A stretch of DNA of 64,000 nucleotides from JBKHXF01 sp046566145 (GTDB taxonomy: Bacteria > Actinomycetota > Nitriliruptoria > Nitriliruptorales > Nitriliruptoraceae): contig JBKHXF010000030.1 in NCBI GenBank assembly GCA_046566145.1, positions 105,451 to 169,450 of the forward strand, written 5' to 3'. The first letter of the stretch is position 1. Each line of letters begins with the position of its first letter. Of this stretch, positions 53,004-60,205 are shown piece after piece. The notes beneath the pieces were generated by a model that worked only from the letters and a program-made list of their open reading frames with translations, searched no databases and was not told the origin of the DNA. Made by a program: the position numbers and the translations under genes.

Positions 53004-53792
53004 ATGGTCGGCGAGCGGAGATCTCCGAGAAGGCTCGTGGCCACACGGGCTGCTGTCGCAGTGGTCGGGGCGGTGCTCGTGGCTGCGCTGGCCGGTGTCG
53101 CCGTGCTCGCGCGCACGGATTCCCAGCCGATCACTCCGACGGTGGCGACTCCGCTCGAGTTCGCAGAGCTACCGTCCGCCGGCTGGCCCGTCCGTCTCGT
53201 GTACGAGGTTCGGACGCTCGCCTTCGCGGACCTGTCGTCACCGGTGACCTCCGCCCGTGCTCAGTTCGCGGGCCGGGACTGGTTCGACTGGGAGCATCGC
53301 ATCCTCGAACGTGCTTCGCTGCCGGGTGCCCCCGCGCCGACCGGCGAGCCCGGATGCCTGCGCCGTCAAGGCACAACCCGCACCCTCCTAGCCGAGGACG
53401 ACTGTCTCGGGCTGCCGATCGACGTCGCCGCCGTCTCGGCAGACACTATCGGTGCTCCTCTGCCACACCTGCTCCCCTACGCCGGCCTCGACCCCGGTTG
53501 GGTGCGGGCCAACGCCACCTCCGTGAGCGGCTCCGTCCGAGGCCTTCTCGACCGCCTTGGTGTATCCGCCGCGGAGGTCGTCAGCGTGCATCAGGAAGGG
53601 CGGAAGCGCTGCGGTGACCTGGGCCTGTCGTGTCCGGACGTCGGAGAACTGCCCTGGCGGCTCACCCGGGTGATCCACGTCCCATCGGGTCTCGAGCTCC
53701 TGGAGGTGGAGGAGCTCGACGGTGGAGAGGTTCACCGCTTCGAAGTCGTCGAGATCGACTTCAACGCGGACTGGACGCCGGCGGGTCCGTGA
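53004..53792 (+). CDS. Membrane-anchored hypothetical protein of the low-GC patch
   Basis: 262 aa. Basic N-terminus ('GERRSPRRLVATR'), one TM helix (about residues 14-38, 'AAVAVVGAVLVAALAGVAVL'), then an extracellular domain of mixed strands and helices with four Cys ('GEPGCLRRQGTTRTLLAEDDC' split, and 'KRCGDLGLSCPD'). Ending 'LLEVEELDGGEVHRFEVVEI' resembles a small beta-domain. Not recognised. ATG 53004 follows GGGAGG, 14 nt after the broken gene, so they probably formed one unit. Intact, unlike its neighbours, but with the same mixed codon use. Confidence 0.65.
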   Translation: MVGERRSPRRLVATRAAVAVVGAVLVAALAGVAVLARTDSQPITPTVATPLEFAELPSAGWPVRLVYEVRTLAFADLSSPVTSARAQFAGRDWFDWEHRILERASLPGAPAPTGEPGCLRRQGTTRTLLAEDDCLGLPIDVAAVSADTIGAPLPHLLPYAGLDPGWVRANATSVSGSVRGLLDRLGVSAAEVVSVHQEGRKRCGDLGLSCPDVGELPWRLTRVIHVPSGLELLEVEELDGGEVHRFEVVEIDFNADWTPAGP

Positions 53793-54062
53793 ACGGTCCT
53801 GCCGTGCCGGGTTCCCGAAGCGACGGCGTGTCGCCGCTCCGACGGCACCGACGGCGAGAACCGCGGTCCCGGCGACAACCGATGCCGTTGGGAGCGTCAC
53901 CGCGAGGCCGAACAGGCCGACGACCGCGACCCAGCGGGGCCAGCGGCGCAGCGGTGGGGCAGCGTCCAGGCGGCGGCGTTGGTGACAGCCCGTTGAAGCC
54001 CCCGCGCCCTTTCGCGCGAAGGGGCGGAGCCGAGCACAGGACCGTCGGGGGGAAGCGTGCGG
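53793..54062. other. 270-nt gap with a possible minus-strand membrane ORF
   Basis: On the minus strand one frame reads 'RWVAVVGLFGLAVTLPTASV' and 'VAGTAVLAVGAVGAATRRRF', two hydrophobic segments, from about 53,970 to 53,790 and beyond into the antisense of the 53,004 gene. It has only an internal GTG (53,898-53,900) as start, so it may be a remnant. The rest of the gap holds the hairpin at 54,005-54,026. Confidence 0.3.
54005..54026. terminator. Hairpin between the low-GC patch and the MoaB-XdhC gene
   Basis: CGCCCTTTCG-CG-CGAAGGGGCG, a 10-bp stem with one G-U pair, 37 nt past the stop of the minus-strand fusion gene and 213 nt past the plus-strand gene. Likely a shared terminator at the patch border. 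Confidence 0.6.
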
Positions 54063-55142
54063 TCAGTGCTCGCCGAAGCGGCCGCCGGCGCGTCCGTTGC
54101 GGTCGGCCACGAGGCCGGCGAGGGCCGCGAGCGCGATCTCTGGCGGCGTGCGGGAGCCGATGTCGAGGCCGATGGGTCGCTGGATGCGGGCGATGGCGGC
54201 GTCGTCGAAGCCGCGCGCGGCGAGCGGCTCGACGTGTGGGGCCGTGTGGCGCAGGCTCCCCATCAGACCGATGGAGCGGGCGTCCGTGCCGAGCAGGTCG
54301 GCGAGGAGGTCGACGAGGTCGTCGCGGTCGTGGGACGTCACCACCACGTCGGTGTCGTCGTCGACGCCCGCGCCGGCGGCGTCGTGGGCCACGACGTCGG
54401 CGACACCCCGCAGCTCGGCGGTCACCCGGTCGGGGTCGGGCTCGAGCAGCACGAGCCGGCGGGTCCCGAGCTCCGCGGCCCAGTGCAGCAGGGTCCGCGC
54501 CACGGGGGTCGCGTAGACGGCGACGAGGCCGCCGGCGCGCCGGTCGTCGGGGACCTCGTCGCGGTGGGCGAGCGCGCACGGGTCCTCGGCCGCGTGCCCC
54601 CCGTGGTCGTGCCGCCCGTGCTCCTGACCGCCGTCGTCGTGGCGGCCGGTGTGCCCCCCGGGGTGGGCCGTGTCGCCGCCGGCGAGGTCGAGGGCGTGGG
54701 GGAGCAGGCCCACGATCGCGGCGAGCGACTCGGCGGCGCCCCGCGGCGAGCCGGGCAGGGTGACCACGACCGACGAGCCGACGAGCCCCGCGACCGAGCG
54801 GGACAGGTCCGCCATCGGCGTCGAGGCGCGCCCGGCCGCGCGCATCGCCTCGGCCAGCCCGGGGGCCTCGCGGTCGAGCAGGGGGCGCACCGCCTCCGGG
54901 GTCACGTCGCGTGGCCCGAACCCCGTGCCGCCGGTGAGCACGACGAGCCGGACGCCGCGCGCCACCAGGTCGGACACCACCGCGCCGATGCGTGCCACCT
55001 CGTCCGCGACGACGTCCCGGTCGGTCACCTCGAAGCCGTGCTCGGTCAGCAGGGCGGCCACGGCGGTCCCGCCCCGGTCCTCGGCCTTCCCGGCGGACAC
55101 CGAGTCCGACACGGTGACGACGGCGGCGGTGCGAGGCGGCAT
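54063..55142 (-). CDS. MoaB/MogA-XdhC fusion protein with His-rich linker
   Basis: 359 aa. Residues 1-155 are a MoaB/MogA-type domain ('AAVVTVSDSVSAGKAEDRGG', 'LVVLTGGTGFGPRDVTPEA', 'VTLPGSPRGAAESLAAI'), the fold that adenylates molybdopterin. Residues 160-195 form a linker with about ten His (HPGGHTGRHDDGG, HGRHDHGGH). Residues 205-359 are the C-terminal Rossmann domain of XdhC ('GLVAVYATPVARTLLHWAAE', 'IGLMGS', 'RPIGLDIGSRTPPEIALAAL'), the chaperone that matures and inserts Moco into xanthine-dehydrogenase-type enzymes. The N-terminal XdhC segment is missing. So late cofactor synthesis and insertion would be joined in one chain. ATG 55142. Confidence 0.85.
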   Translation of the reverse strand: MPPRTAAVVTVSDSVSAGKAEDRGGTAVAALLTEHGFEVTDRDVVADEVARIGAVVSDLVARGVRLVVLTGGTGFGPRDVTPEAVRPLLDREAPGLAEAMRAAGRASTPMADLSRSVAGLVGSSVVVTLPGSPRGAAESLAAIVGLLPHALDLAGGDTAHPGGHTGRHDDGGQEHGRHDHGGHAAEDPCALAHRDEVPDDRRAGGLVAVYATPVARTLLHWAAELGTRRLVLLEPDPDRVTAELRGVADVVAHDAAGAGVDDDTDVVVTSHDRDDLVDLLADLLGTDARSIGLMGSLRHTAPHVEPLAARGFDDAAIARIQRPIGLDIGSRTPPEIALAALAGLVADRNGRAGGRFGEH

Positions 55143-55203
55143 CGGTCGCTCCCCGGACGGTGGGTGGGGCTGGCCCCGAGGACGGTAGGCGACGGGTCGG
55201 CAC

Positions 55204-55209
55204 TAGGCT
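55204..55209 (+). promoter_or_regulatory. Candidate -10 box (TAGGCT) for the crotonase gene
   Basis: TAGGCT, 48 nt before GTG 55258; ACAGGGAG follows as Shine-Dalgarno. Confidence 0.45.
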
Positions 55210-55257
55210 CCGTCCCCCGGGGAGCGGCCCCGGCGAGCACGACAGGGAGCACCGGAC

Positions 55258-56064
55258 GTGGCGGAGCAGGAGCAGGTCTACGCGGGCGAGCACGTCCGAC
55301 TCGAGCTCGACGCGGCGCAGCGCGTCGGCACCATCCGGGTCGACCGGCCGCCGATGAACGCGCTCGCCCGCCAGGTGTGGGAGGAGCTGCTCGAGGCGTC
55401 CACCGCCGCGACCGCCGACGACCGGGTCGGTGCCGTGGTGGTGTGGGGCGGCCCGAAGGTGTTCGCCGCCGGCGCGGACATCAAGGAGTTCCCCACCTGG
55501 GACTTCCAGCAGGTCAAGGAGACCGGCACGCTGCTGCAGCGCAGCCTCGACGCGCTCGCGCGGATGCCGAAGATCACCATCGCGGCGATCAACGGGTACG
55601 CGCTGGGCGGTGGGTGCGAGCTCGCGCTGGCCTGCGACTTCCGGTTCGTCGCGGACTCGGCCAAGCTCGGCCAGCCGGAGATCCTGCTCGGCATCATCCC
55701 CGGCGCCGGCGGCACGCAGCGGTTGCCCCGCATCGTCGGGCTGGGCCGCGCCAAGGAGCTGATCTTCTCCGGCCGCACCATCGACGCCGGCGAGGCCGAG
55801 CGCATCGGGCTCGCCGACCGGGTCCTGCCGGCCGACGACGTCTACGCCGAGGCCGTCGCGCAGGCGGCCCGCTACGCGGCCGGGCCGTACGCGCTGCGGA
55901 TGGCGAAGCGGGCCATCGAGGACGGCACCGAGATGGCGCTCGACCAGGGCCTGCGCCTCGAGCGCGACCTGTTCGCCGAGTGCTTCGCCACCGACGACGC
56001 CCGCATCGGCATCGACAGCTTCGTGGAGCACGGCCCCGGGAAGGCCGCCTTCACCCAGCGGTAG
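55258..56064 (+). CDS. Enoyl-CoA hydratase/isomerase (crotonase)
   Basis: 268 aa. Both catalytic glutamates of hydratases are in place: 'GYALGGGCELALACDFRF' and 'LGQPEILLGIIPGAGGTQRL', with the oxyanion motif 'FAAGADIKEFPTW'. Hydrates trans-2-enoyl-CoA to 3-hydroxyacyl-CoA, feeding the tandem dehydrogenase at 31,263. GTG 55258. Confidence 0.92.
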   Translation: MAEQEQVYAGEHVRLELDAAQRVGTIRVDRPPMNALARQVWEELLEASTAATADDRVGAVVVWGGPKVFAAGADIKEFPTWDFQQVKETGTLLQRSLDALARMPKITIAAINGYALGGGCELALACDFRFVADSAKLGQPEILLGIIPGAGGTQRLPRIVGLGRAKELIFSGRTIDAGEAERIGLADRVLPADDVYAEAVAQAARYAAGPYALRMAKRAIEDGTEMALDQGLRLERDLFAECFATDDARIGIDSFVEHGPGKAAFTQR

Positions 56065-56067
56065 CCT
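56062..56067 (+). promoter_or_regulatory. Candidate -10 box (TAGCCT) for the methyltransferase gene
   Basis: TAGCCT begins with the TAG stop of the crotonase gene, 58 nt before GTG 56126. The same stop-codon overlap occurs upstream of the CPBP and histidine kinase genes. Confidence 0.4.
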
Positions 56068-56125
56068 CACCGGACACACCGGCGCGCCCCCCGGCAGCCC
56101 GGCCCGCCACGGACAGGAGCGCGAC

Positions 56126-57070
56126 GTGAGCGCCGCCGAGACGACGCCCATCGACACCTCGTCGATGGACATCAAGCAGAAGCAGGCCGCCTACCACGAC
56201 TGGGAGGCGCAGACCTACGAGGAGAAGTTCTCGATCTCCTACGACCAGCGCTGCATCGACTACGCGCTGGCGCGGCTGCGCAAGGTCGTCGACGAGCCCG
56301 TCGTCTCCGGGAAGGTGCTCGAGGTCGGCGCCGGCACCGGCTTCTTCCTCATCAACCTCGCGCTCGCCGGGGCCGTCGCCGGGGAGCTGCACGCCACCGA
56401 CATCTCGCCCGGCATGCTCGAGGTCTGCGCCCGCAACGGGCGCGAGCACGGTTTCGACATCGCCACCGAGGTCGGCGACGCCGAGGCGCTGCCCTACGAC
56501 GACGACACGTTCGACCTCGTCATCGGGCACGCGTTCATCCACCACCTCCCGGTGCCCGGGAAGGCCATCCAGGAGATGTTCCGGGTGCTGAGGCCGGGGG
56601 GCCGGCTCGTCATCGCCGGGGAGCCCACCGAGCTTGGGGACGCGATCTCGAAGCGGGTCAAGCACGGCACGTGGCGGGCGTTCATGGCCGCCACCGCGCT
56701 GCCCGGCATGAACCGGTTCCGCAAGCCCGAGCTGCAGGACGGCACGACCCACGTCCGCGACGCCGTCGCGGCGCTCGAGGACCAGGTCGACCTGCACGTG
56801 TTCCGGCCCCGCGACGTCGCGCACATGGCCGACATCGCCGGGTTCACCAACGTGCGGGTCGAGACCGAGGAGCTCGTGGCGAACTGGGTCGGGTGGGCCG
56901 TGCGCACCGTCGAGGGCTCGATCGCGCCCGGCACCCTCGGGATGCGCTGGGCGATGACGGCGTTCCGCACCTACCTCGCGCTGACCTGGTTCGACGAGAC
57001 CGTGATGCAGCGCATCGTCCCCGACGCGCTCTTCTACAACCTGATCCTGTACGGCGAGAAGCCGGCGTGA
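56126..57070 (+). CDS. SAM-dependent class I methyltransferase
   Basis: 314 aa. Motif I 'VLEVGAGTGFFLINLA' starts at residue 64; 'ATDISPGMLEVCARNGREHG', 'FDLVIGHAFIHHLPVPGKAI' and 'MFRVLRPGGRLVIAGEP' complete the Rossmann methyltransferase pattern of the UbiE/Methyltransf_11 group. The C-terminal 100 residues are aromatic and helical ('MRWAMTAFRTYLALTWFDET'), possibly lipid-binding. Substrate unknown. Stop overlaps the acyltransferase start (GTGA). Confidence 0.88.
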   Translation: MSAAETTPIDTSSMDIKQKQAAYHDWEAQTYEEKFSISYDQRCIDYALARLRKVVDEPVVSGKVLEVGAGTGFFLINLALAGAVAGELHATDISPGMLEVCARNGREHGFDIATEVGDAEALPYDDDTFDLVIGHAFIHHLPVPGKAIQEMFRVLRPGGRLVIAGEPTELGDAISKRVKHGTWRAFMAATALPGMNRFRKPELQDGTTHVRDAVAALEDQVDLHVFRPRDVAHMADIAGFTNVRVETEELVANWVGWAVRTVEGSIAPGTLGMRWAMTAFRTYLALTWFDETVMQRIVPDALFYNLILYGEKPA

Positions 57071-58050
57071 GCGACCCGGCACGCACGGGCGGGCCGCCGG
57101 CGGGCAACCCCGCCGCCGGGGAGCCCGGGGACCCGGGCGTGCCGGCCGACCCGAGCCTGACGCCGGACGGCATCCCGGATCCCGCCGAGGGCGCCGTCGA
57201 CCCCCGCGACGAGGAGCAGGTCCGCGCCGCCCTGCGGCGGCACACCGAGCAGGCCGTGCGGGCCGAGACCGCGCGTGAGGCCGCCCGGCGGGCCGCCAAC
57301 CTCGGCGACGACCTGCTCGCCGACGCTGGCGTCGGGGTCGAGCTGCGCCGCCCGCCGATGCGCCTGCACTACCCGCGCTGGGGGTGGCGGCGCGCGGTGC
57401 GGTTCGCCGTCGAGCGGCGCATGACCTCGCCGCAGTACCTGACGCTGTTCCGTCGCCACCTGTGGCACCGGGCCCGGTTCGCGGCGAGCTCCCAGCACGT
57501 CGAGCTGCAGGGCATGGTGTTCACGGGCAAGCGCGTCGAGTTCTGGGCACGACCCGACCACGGACGCCTGCTCGTCGGGCCGTGGTGCTGGATCGGCAAC
57601 GACAACAAGCTGCGGGCCCACGAGGGGCAGCTCACCCTCGGCGCGAAGGTCGTGATGGGCCGGGACAACGTCGTCAACACCTACCTCGACGTCGAGATCG
57701 GCGCCGCGTCGATCCTCGCCGACTGGATCTACGTCTGCGACTTCGACCACCGGGTCGAGTGGCTGCACGTGCCGATCAAGGACCAGGGCATCGTCAAGTC
57801 CCCGGTGCGCATCGGTGGGGACGTCTGGATCGGGGAGAAGGCCACGGTGCTGCGCGGCGTCGACGTCGGGTACGGCTCCGTGGTCGCGTCCCACTGCCTG
57901 GTGAACCGGGACGTGCCGCCGTTCTCCATCGCGGTCGGGGTGCCGGTCCGGGTCGTGCGCTCCCGGCTCCCCGCCGGCATGGACCCGGAGGAGGGCTACG
58001 CCCGGATCCTCGCGGGCCAACCGCTCCCGCACGACCCCCTCGAGGGGTAG
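57067..58050 (+). CDS. Left-handed beta-helix (hexapeptide) acyltransferase
   Basis: 327 aa. A Pro/Gly-rich N-terminal 45 residues and a helical region with 'GWRRAVRFAVERRMTSPQYL' precede the hexapeptide domain (about 150-310). The active-site-like segment reads 'LADWIYVCDFDHRVEWLHVP', and the typical end is 'GGDVWIGEKATVLRGVDVGY' then 'NRDVPPFSIAVGVPVRVV', as in the maltose/galactoside O-acetyltransferase group. Coupled to the methyltransferase, so both may modify one small molecule, lipid or glycan. GTG 57067 overlaps the previous stop. Confidence 0.85.
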   Translation: MSDPARTGGPPAGNPAAGEPGDPGVPADPSLTPDGIPDPAEGAVDPRDEEQVRAALRRHTEQAVRAETAREAARRAANLGDDLLADAGVGVELRRPPMRLHYPRWGWRRAVRFAVERRMTSPQYLTLFRRHLWHRARFAASSQHVELQGMVFTGKRVEFWARPDHGRLLVGPWCWIGNDNKLRAHEGQLTLGAKVVMGRDNVVNTYLDVEIGAASILADWIYVCDFDHRVEWLHVPIKDQGIVKSPVRIGGDVWIGEKATVLRGVDVGYGSVVASHCLVNRDVPPFSIAVGVPVRVVRSRLPAGMDPEEGYARILAGQPLPHDPLEG

Positions 58051-58078
58051 CCTCCCCCCGCCGCCTCCCCCGAGGCGG
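58036..58078 (+). promoter_or_regulatory. Palindrome, -10 box and hairpin before the histidine kinase gene
   Basis: Three elements in order: CCCCTCGAGGGG (58,036-58,047, perfect palindrome), TAGCCT (58,048-58,053, likely -10) and CCGCCTC-CCCC-GAGGCGG (58,061-58,078, perfect 7-bp hairpin). The palindrome next to the -10 box could be an operator or part of a terminator for the upstream pair; the hairpin could sit in the kinase leader. Confidence 0.45.
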
Positions 58079-58101
58079 TGCCGGGGGAGCGAGGCTGGAG
58101 G

Positions 58102-60090
58102 ATGCCCCGGACGATCCCGCGCACCACCGCCGTCCCGGTGGAGGCGCCCGACCGGCCCGCGACCACGGGGCCGGTGGTGTCGGACCGTTCGGCGACACGT
58201 GCCGATCGCGTCGGCGTCTGGTCGCTCGACCCGCCGCGGCCGCCGACGCCGAGCCGGGCGGTGGACTGGCTCGGGACGGTCGGGCTCGGCCTTGCGGCGA
58301 CCATCCTGCTCGCCCAGGGGGTCGGGAGCATGCTCGGCGGTCGGGGACCGCTCTGGGCGGCGTTGCCGGTGGCCGCGGTCTCGCCGTGGGTCCTGACGGC
58401 CGTGCTGCTGGCGTGCGCCGTCCCCGCACGGCTCCGACGTGCCGGGGTGGTCGCGGCCCTCGGGGTGGTGCTCATCGCCCTCCTCACGGTGGGCACGGGA
58501 GGCCTGCCCCGCCCCGCGGTGTCCGGTGGGATGGTCGCGGTCTGCGGGGTCGCGCTGCTCCTCGCCCTCGAGCTCCGACGGCCGCTGGTCCCCCTCGCGT
58601 TCGCGTGGACGCTGGTCGTCTCCGGGCTCGTCGCGTACGCCCTCCAGGGTGCAGGGCTCGGTACCGCCCTCGACGGGGAGGTCGTCCCGGGCCTGTCCCC
58701 CGAGTCCCAGCTCGTCCTCACCGGGCTCCTGCTGCGCACCTGGGCCCTGCGGGCCGAGGACGGGCCGTGGCGGGTCCTGCACCGACGGACGCCCGGTGGC
58801 ACGGGGGCGCGCCTCGCCCTCCTGCTCGCCGTCGCGGTCCCGCTGCTCGTCTCGACGCTCACGGTGGCCATCTCGACCGTGCCCCGGGTCGAGCTCGCGC
58901 TCGCCATCGCCGGCGGGATCGGGACGATCCAGGCGACCCAGCTCCTGGTCGCCTACACCCTCGCGGACCGTCTCGACCACCGGGACGACGCCCGGGCCCG
59001 CGCCCTCTCCGACCTCCGCGAGCTCGTCGCCAGCCTCCGTGCCGTCGCCGACGGCACCGTCGAGGCGTCGGCGCTCGACGCGTCCGAGCTCGTCGAGTGG
59101 GTCGCCCGAACGGCCCGCAGCCTGACCGGCGCCGCGGCCGCTCGGGTCGACGTCGATCTCGGCGGCGAGTCGTGGACCGCCTGTGACCCGCCCGACTGGG
59201 TCGATCCCCCCGGCGTGACCTCGTGGTACCAGGTCGCGCTCCCGCTGGGCCACCGCGCATCCGGCACGCTCGCCGCGGCCGATGCGCGCTCCGCCCACGC
59301 GGCCGAGCTGGTCGCCCTGCTCGCGACGACGCTCGGGGCCCTGCTGGAGGTGACCGTCGCCACGCAGCGCGAGCGGGCCATGGCACGGACCCGGGAGGTC
59401 CTCCTCGACGGGTTCTCCCACGAGCTGCGCACGCCGCTCACCGTCGTCCTCGGTGCGCTGCTCACGCTCTCCCGCCACGCGGACCGTCTGCCCGACGACG
59501 TGCGTGCCGACCTGCTCCACCGGGCCCGGGACAGCGCCGAGCGGCTCGACCAGCTCCTGACGGACCTCGTGACCCTCCGGGCGGAGCTCGCCGTCGAGGG
59601 CGTCAGCGACCTCGCGCAGGTCGCGGGGCACGTCGCCCGGGCCCGGGTGCCGCACGACGGCGAGGTCGTCGTCGACGTCTCCGGTCCCGCGCCCGTGGCG
59701 CTCGGCCCCACCGCGGCCCAGCGCCTCGTCGAGGAGCTCGTCGACAACGGCTGGCGGCACGGCGGTCGGGTCGTCCGCGTGGCGTGCACGACGAGGCAGG
59801 ACGGCGCCGTCCGGCTCGTCGTCGAGGACGACGGCCCGGGCATCCCGCCGGCCGTCCGCGACCTGGTCGTGCAGCCGCTGTGGCGCGGCGAGAGCGTGGT
59901 GACCCACCAGCCCGGGCTCGGTCTCGGGCTGACCTTCGTCGACCGGGCGGTCCGCAGCGCCGGCGGCGTCCTTCGCATCACCGCCGGCGCCACCGCGTGC
60001 GGCACGCGGGTCGAGGTCGTGCTGCCCCGGGCCGGGCACCCGTTCGCGATCCCCTCGGTGGCTCCGGATCCCCAGGATCCGCTCCCGTAG
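58102..60090 (+). CDS. Membrane sensor histidine kinase (orphan)
   Basis: 662 aa. An N-terminal region of about 50 polar residues is followed by seven or eight TM segments (about 58-305), a GAF-like linker (330-425), and the kinase core: H440 in 'GFSHELRTPLTVVLGALLT', N-box 'RLVEELVDNGWRHGGRV', G1 'VEDDGPGIPPAV' and G2 'GLGLGLTFVDRAV'. Autophosphorylation on H440 is expected. No response-regulator gene is adjacent, so its partner is elsewhere. ATG 58102 (GAGG at -11) is preferred over GTG 58078. Confidence 0.88.
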   Translation: MPRTIPRTTAVPVEAPDRPATTGPVVSDRSATRADRVGVWSLDPPRPPTPSRAVDWLGTVGLGLAATILLAQGVGSMLGGRGPLWAALPVAAVSPWVLTAVLLACAVPARLRRAGVVAALGVVLIALLTVGTGGLPRPAVSGGMVAVCGVALLLALELRRPLVPLAFAWTLVVSGLVAYALQGAGLGTALDGEVVPGLSPESQLVLTGLLLRTWALRAEDGPWRVLHRRTPGGTGARLALLLAVAVPLLVSTLTVAISTVPRVELALAIAGGIGTIQATQLLVAYTLADRLDHRDDARARALSDLRELVASLRAVADGTVEASALDASELVEWVARTARSLTGAAAARVDVDLGGESWTACDPPDWVDPPGVTSWYQVALPLGHRASGTLAAADARSAHAAELVALLATTLGALLEVTVATQRERAMARTREVLLDGFSHELRTPLTVVLGALLTLSRHADRLPDDVRADLLHRARDSAERLDQLLTDLVTLRAELAVEGVSDLAQVAGHVARARVPHDGEVVVDVSGPAPVALGPTAAQRLVEELVDNGWRHGGRVVRVACTTRQDGAVRLVVEDDGPGIPPAVRDLVVQPLWRGESVVTHQPGLGLGLTFVDRAVRSAGGVLRITAGATACGTRVEVVLPRAGHPFAIPSVAPDPQDPLP

Positions 60091-60123
60091 GGCTCCGGCC
60101 CGTCCGACCACGGCCACCTGCTC

Positions 60124-60139
60124 CTGCAAGCGCTTGCAG
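60124..60139 (+). promoter_or_regulatory. LacI/cre-type operator upstream of glgE
   Basis: CTGCAAGCGCTTGCAG, a perfect 16-bp palindrome with a central CG. Its inner 14 bases fit the catabolite-responsive element consensus TGNAANCGNTNNCA at every fixed position, the half-site type of LacI/GalR repressors. It ends 7 nt before the TAGGGT -10 box, so a bound repressor would cover the -35 region. Confidence 0.75.
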
Positions 60140-60146
60140 CGAGGAC

Positions 60147-60152
60147 TAGGGT
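60147..60152 (+). promoter_or_regulatory. Candidate -10 box (TAGGGT) of the glgE-treS operon
   Basis: TAGGGT, 53 nt before the glgE start, directly downstream of the palindromic operator. Confidence 0.5.
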
Positions 60153-60205
60153 CGGTCGAGCCCGGGTGCGCCGGGCGGGAGACCGAGGAGCCGGGAGGAG
60201 TGGCG

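Noticed and set aside
51780..53792. Mobile element or prophage origin of the low-GC patch
   Set aside because: No transposase, integrase, terminal inverted repeats or attachment duplications were seen at its borders.
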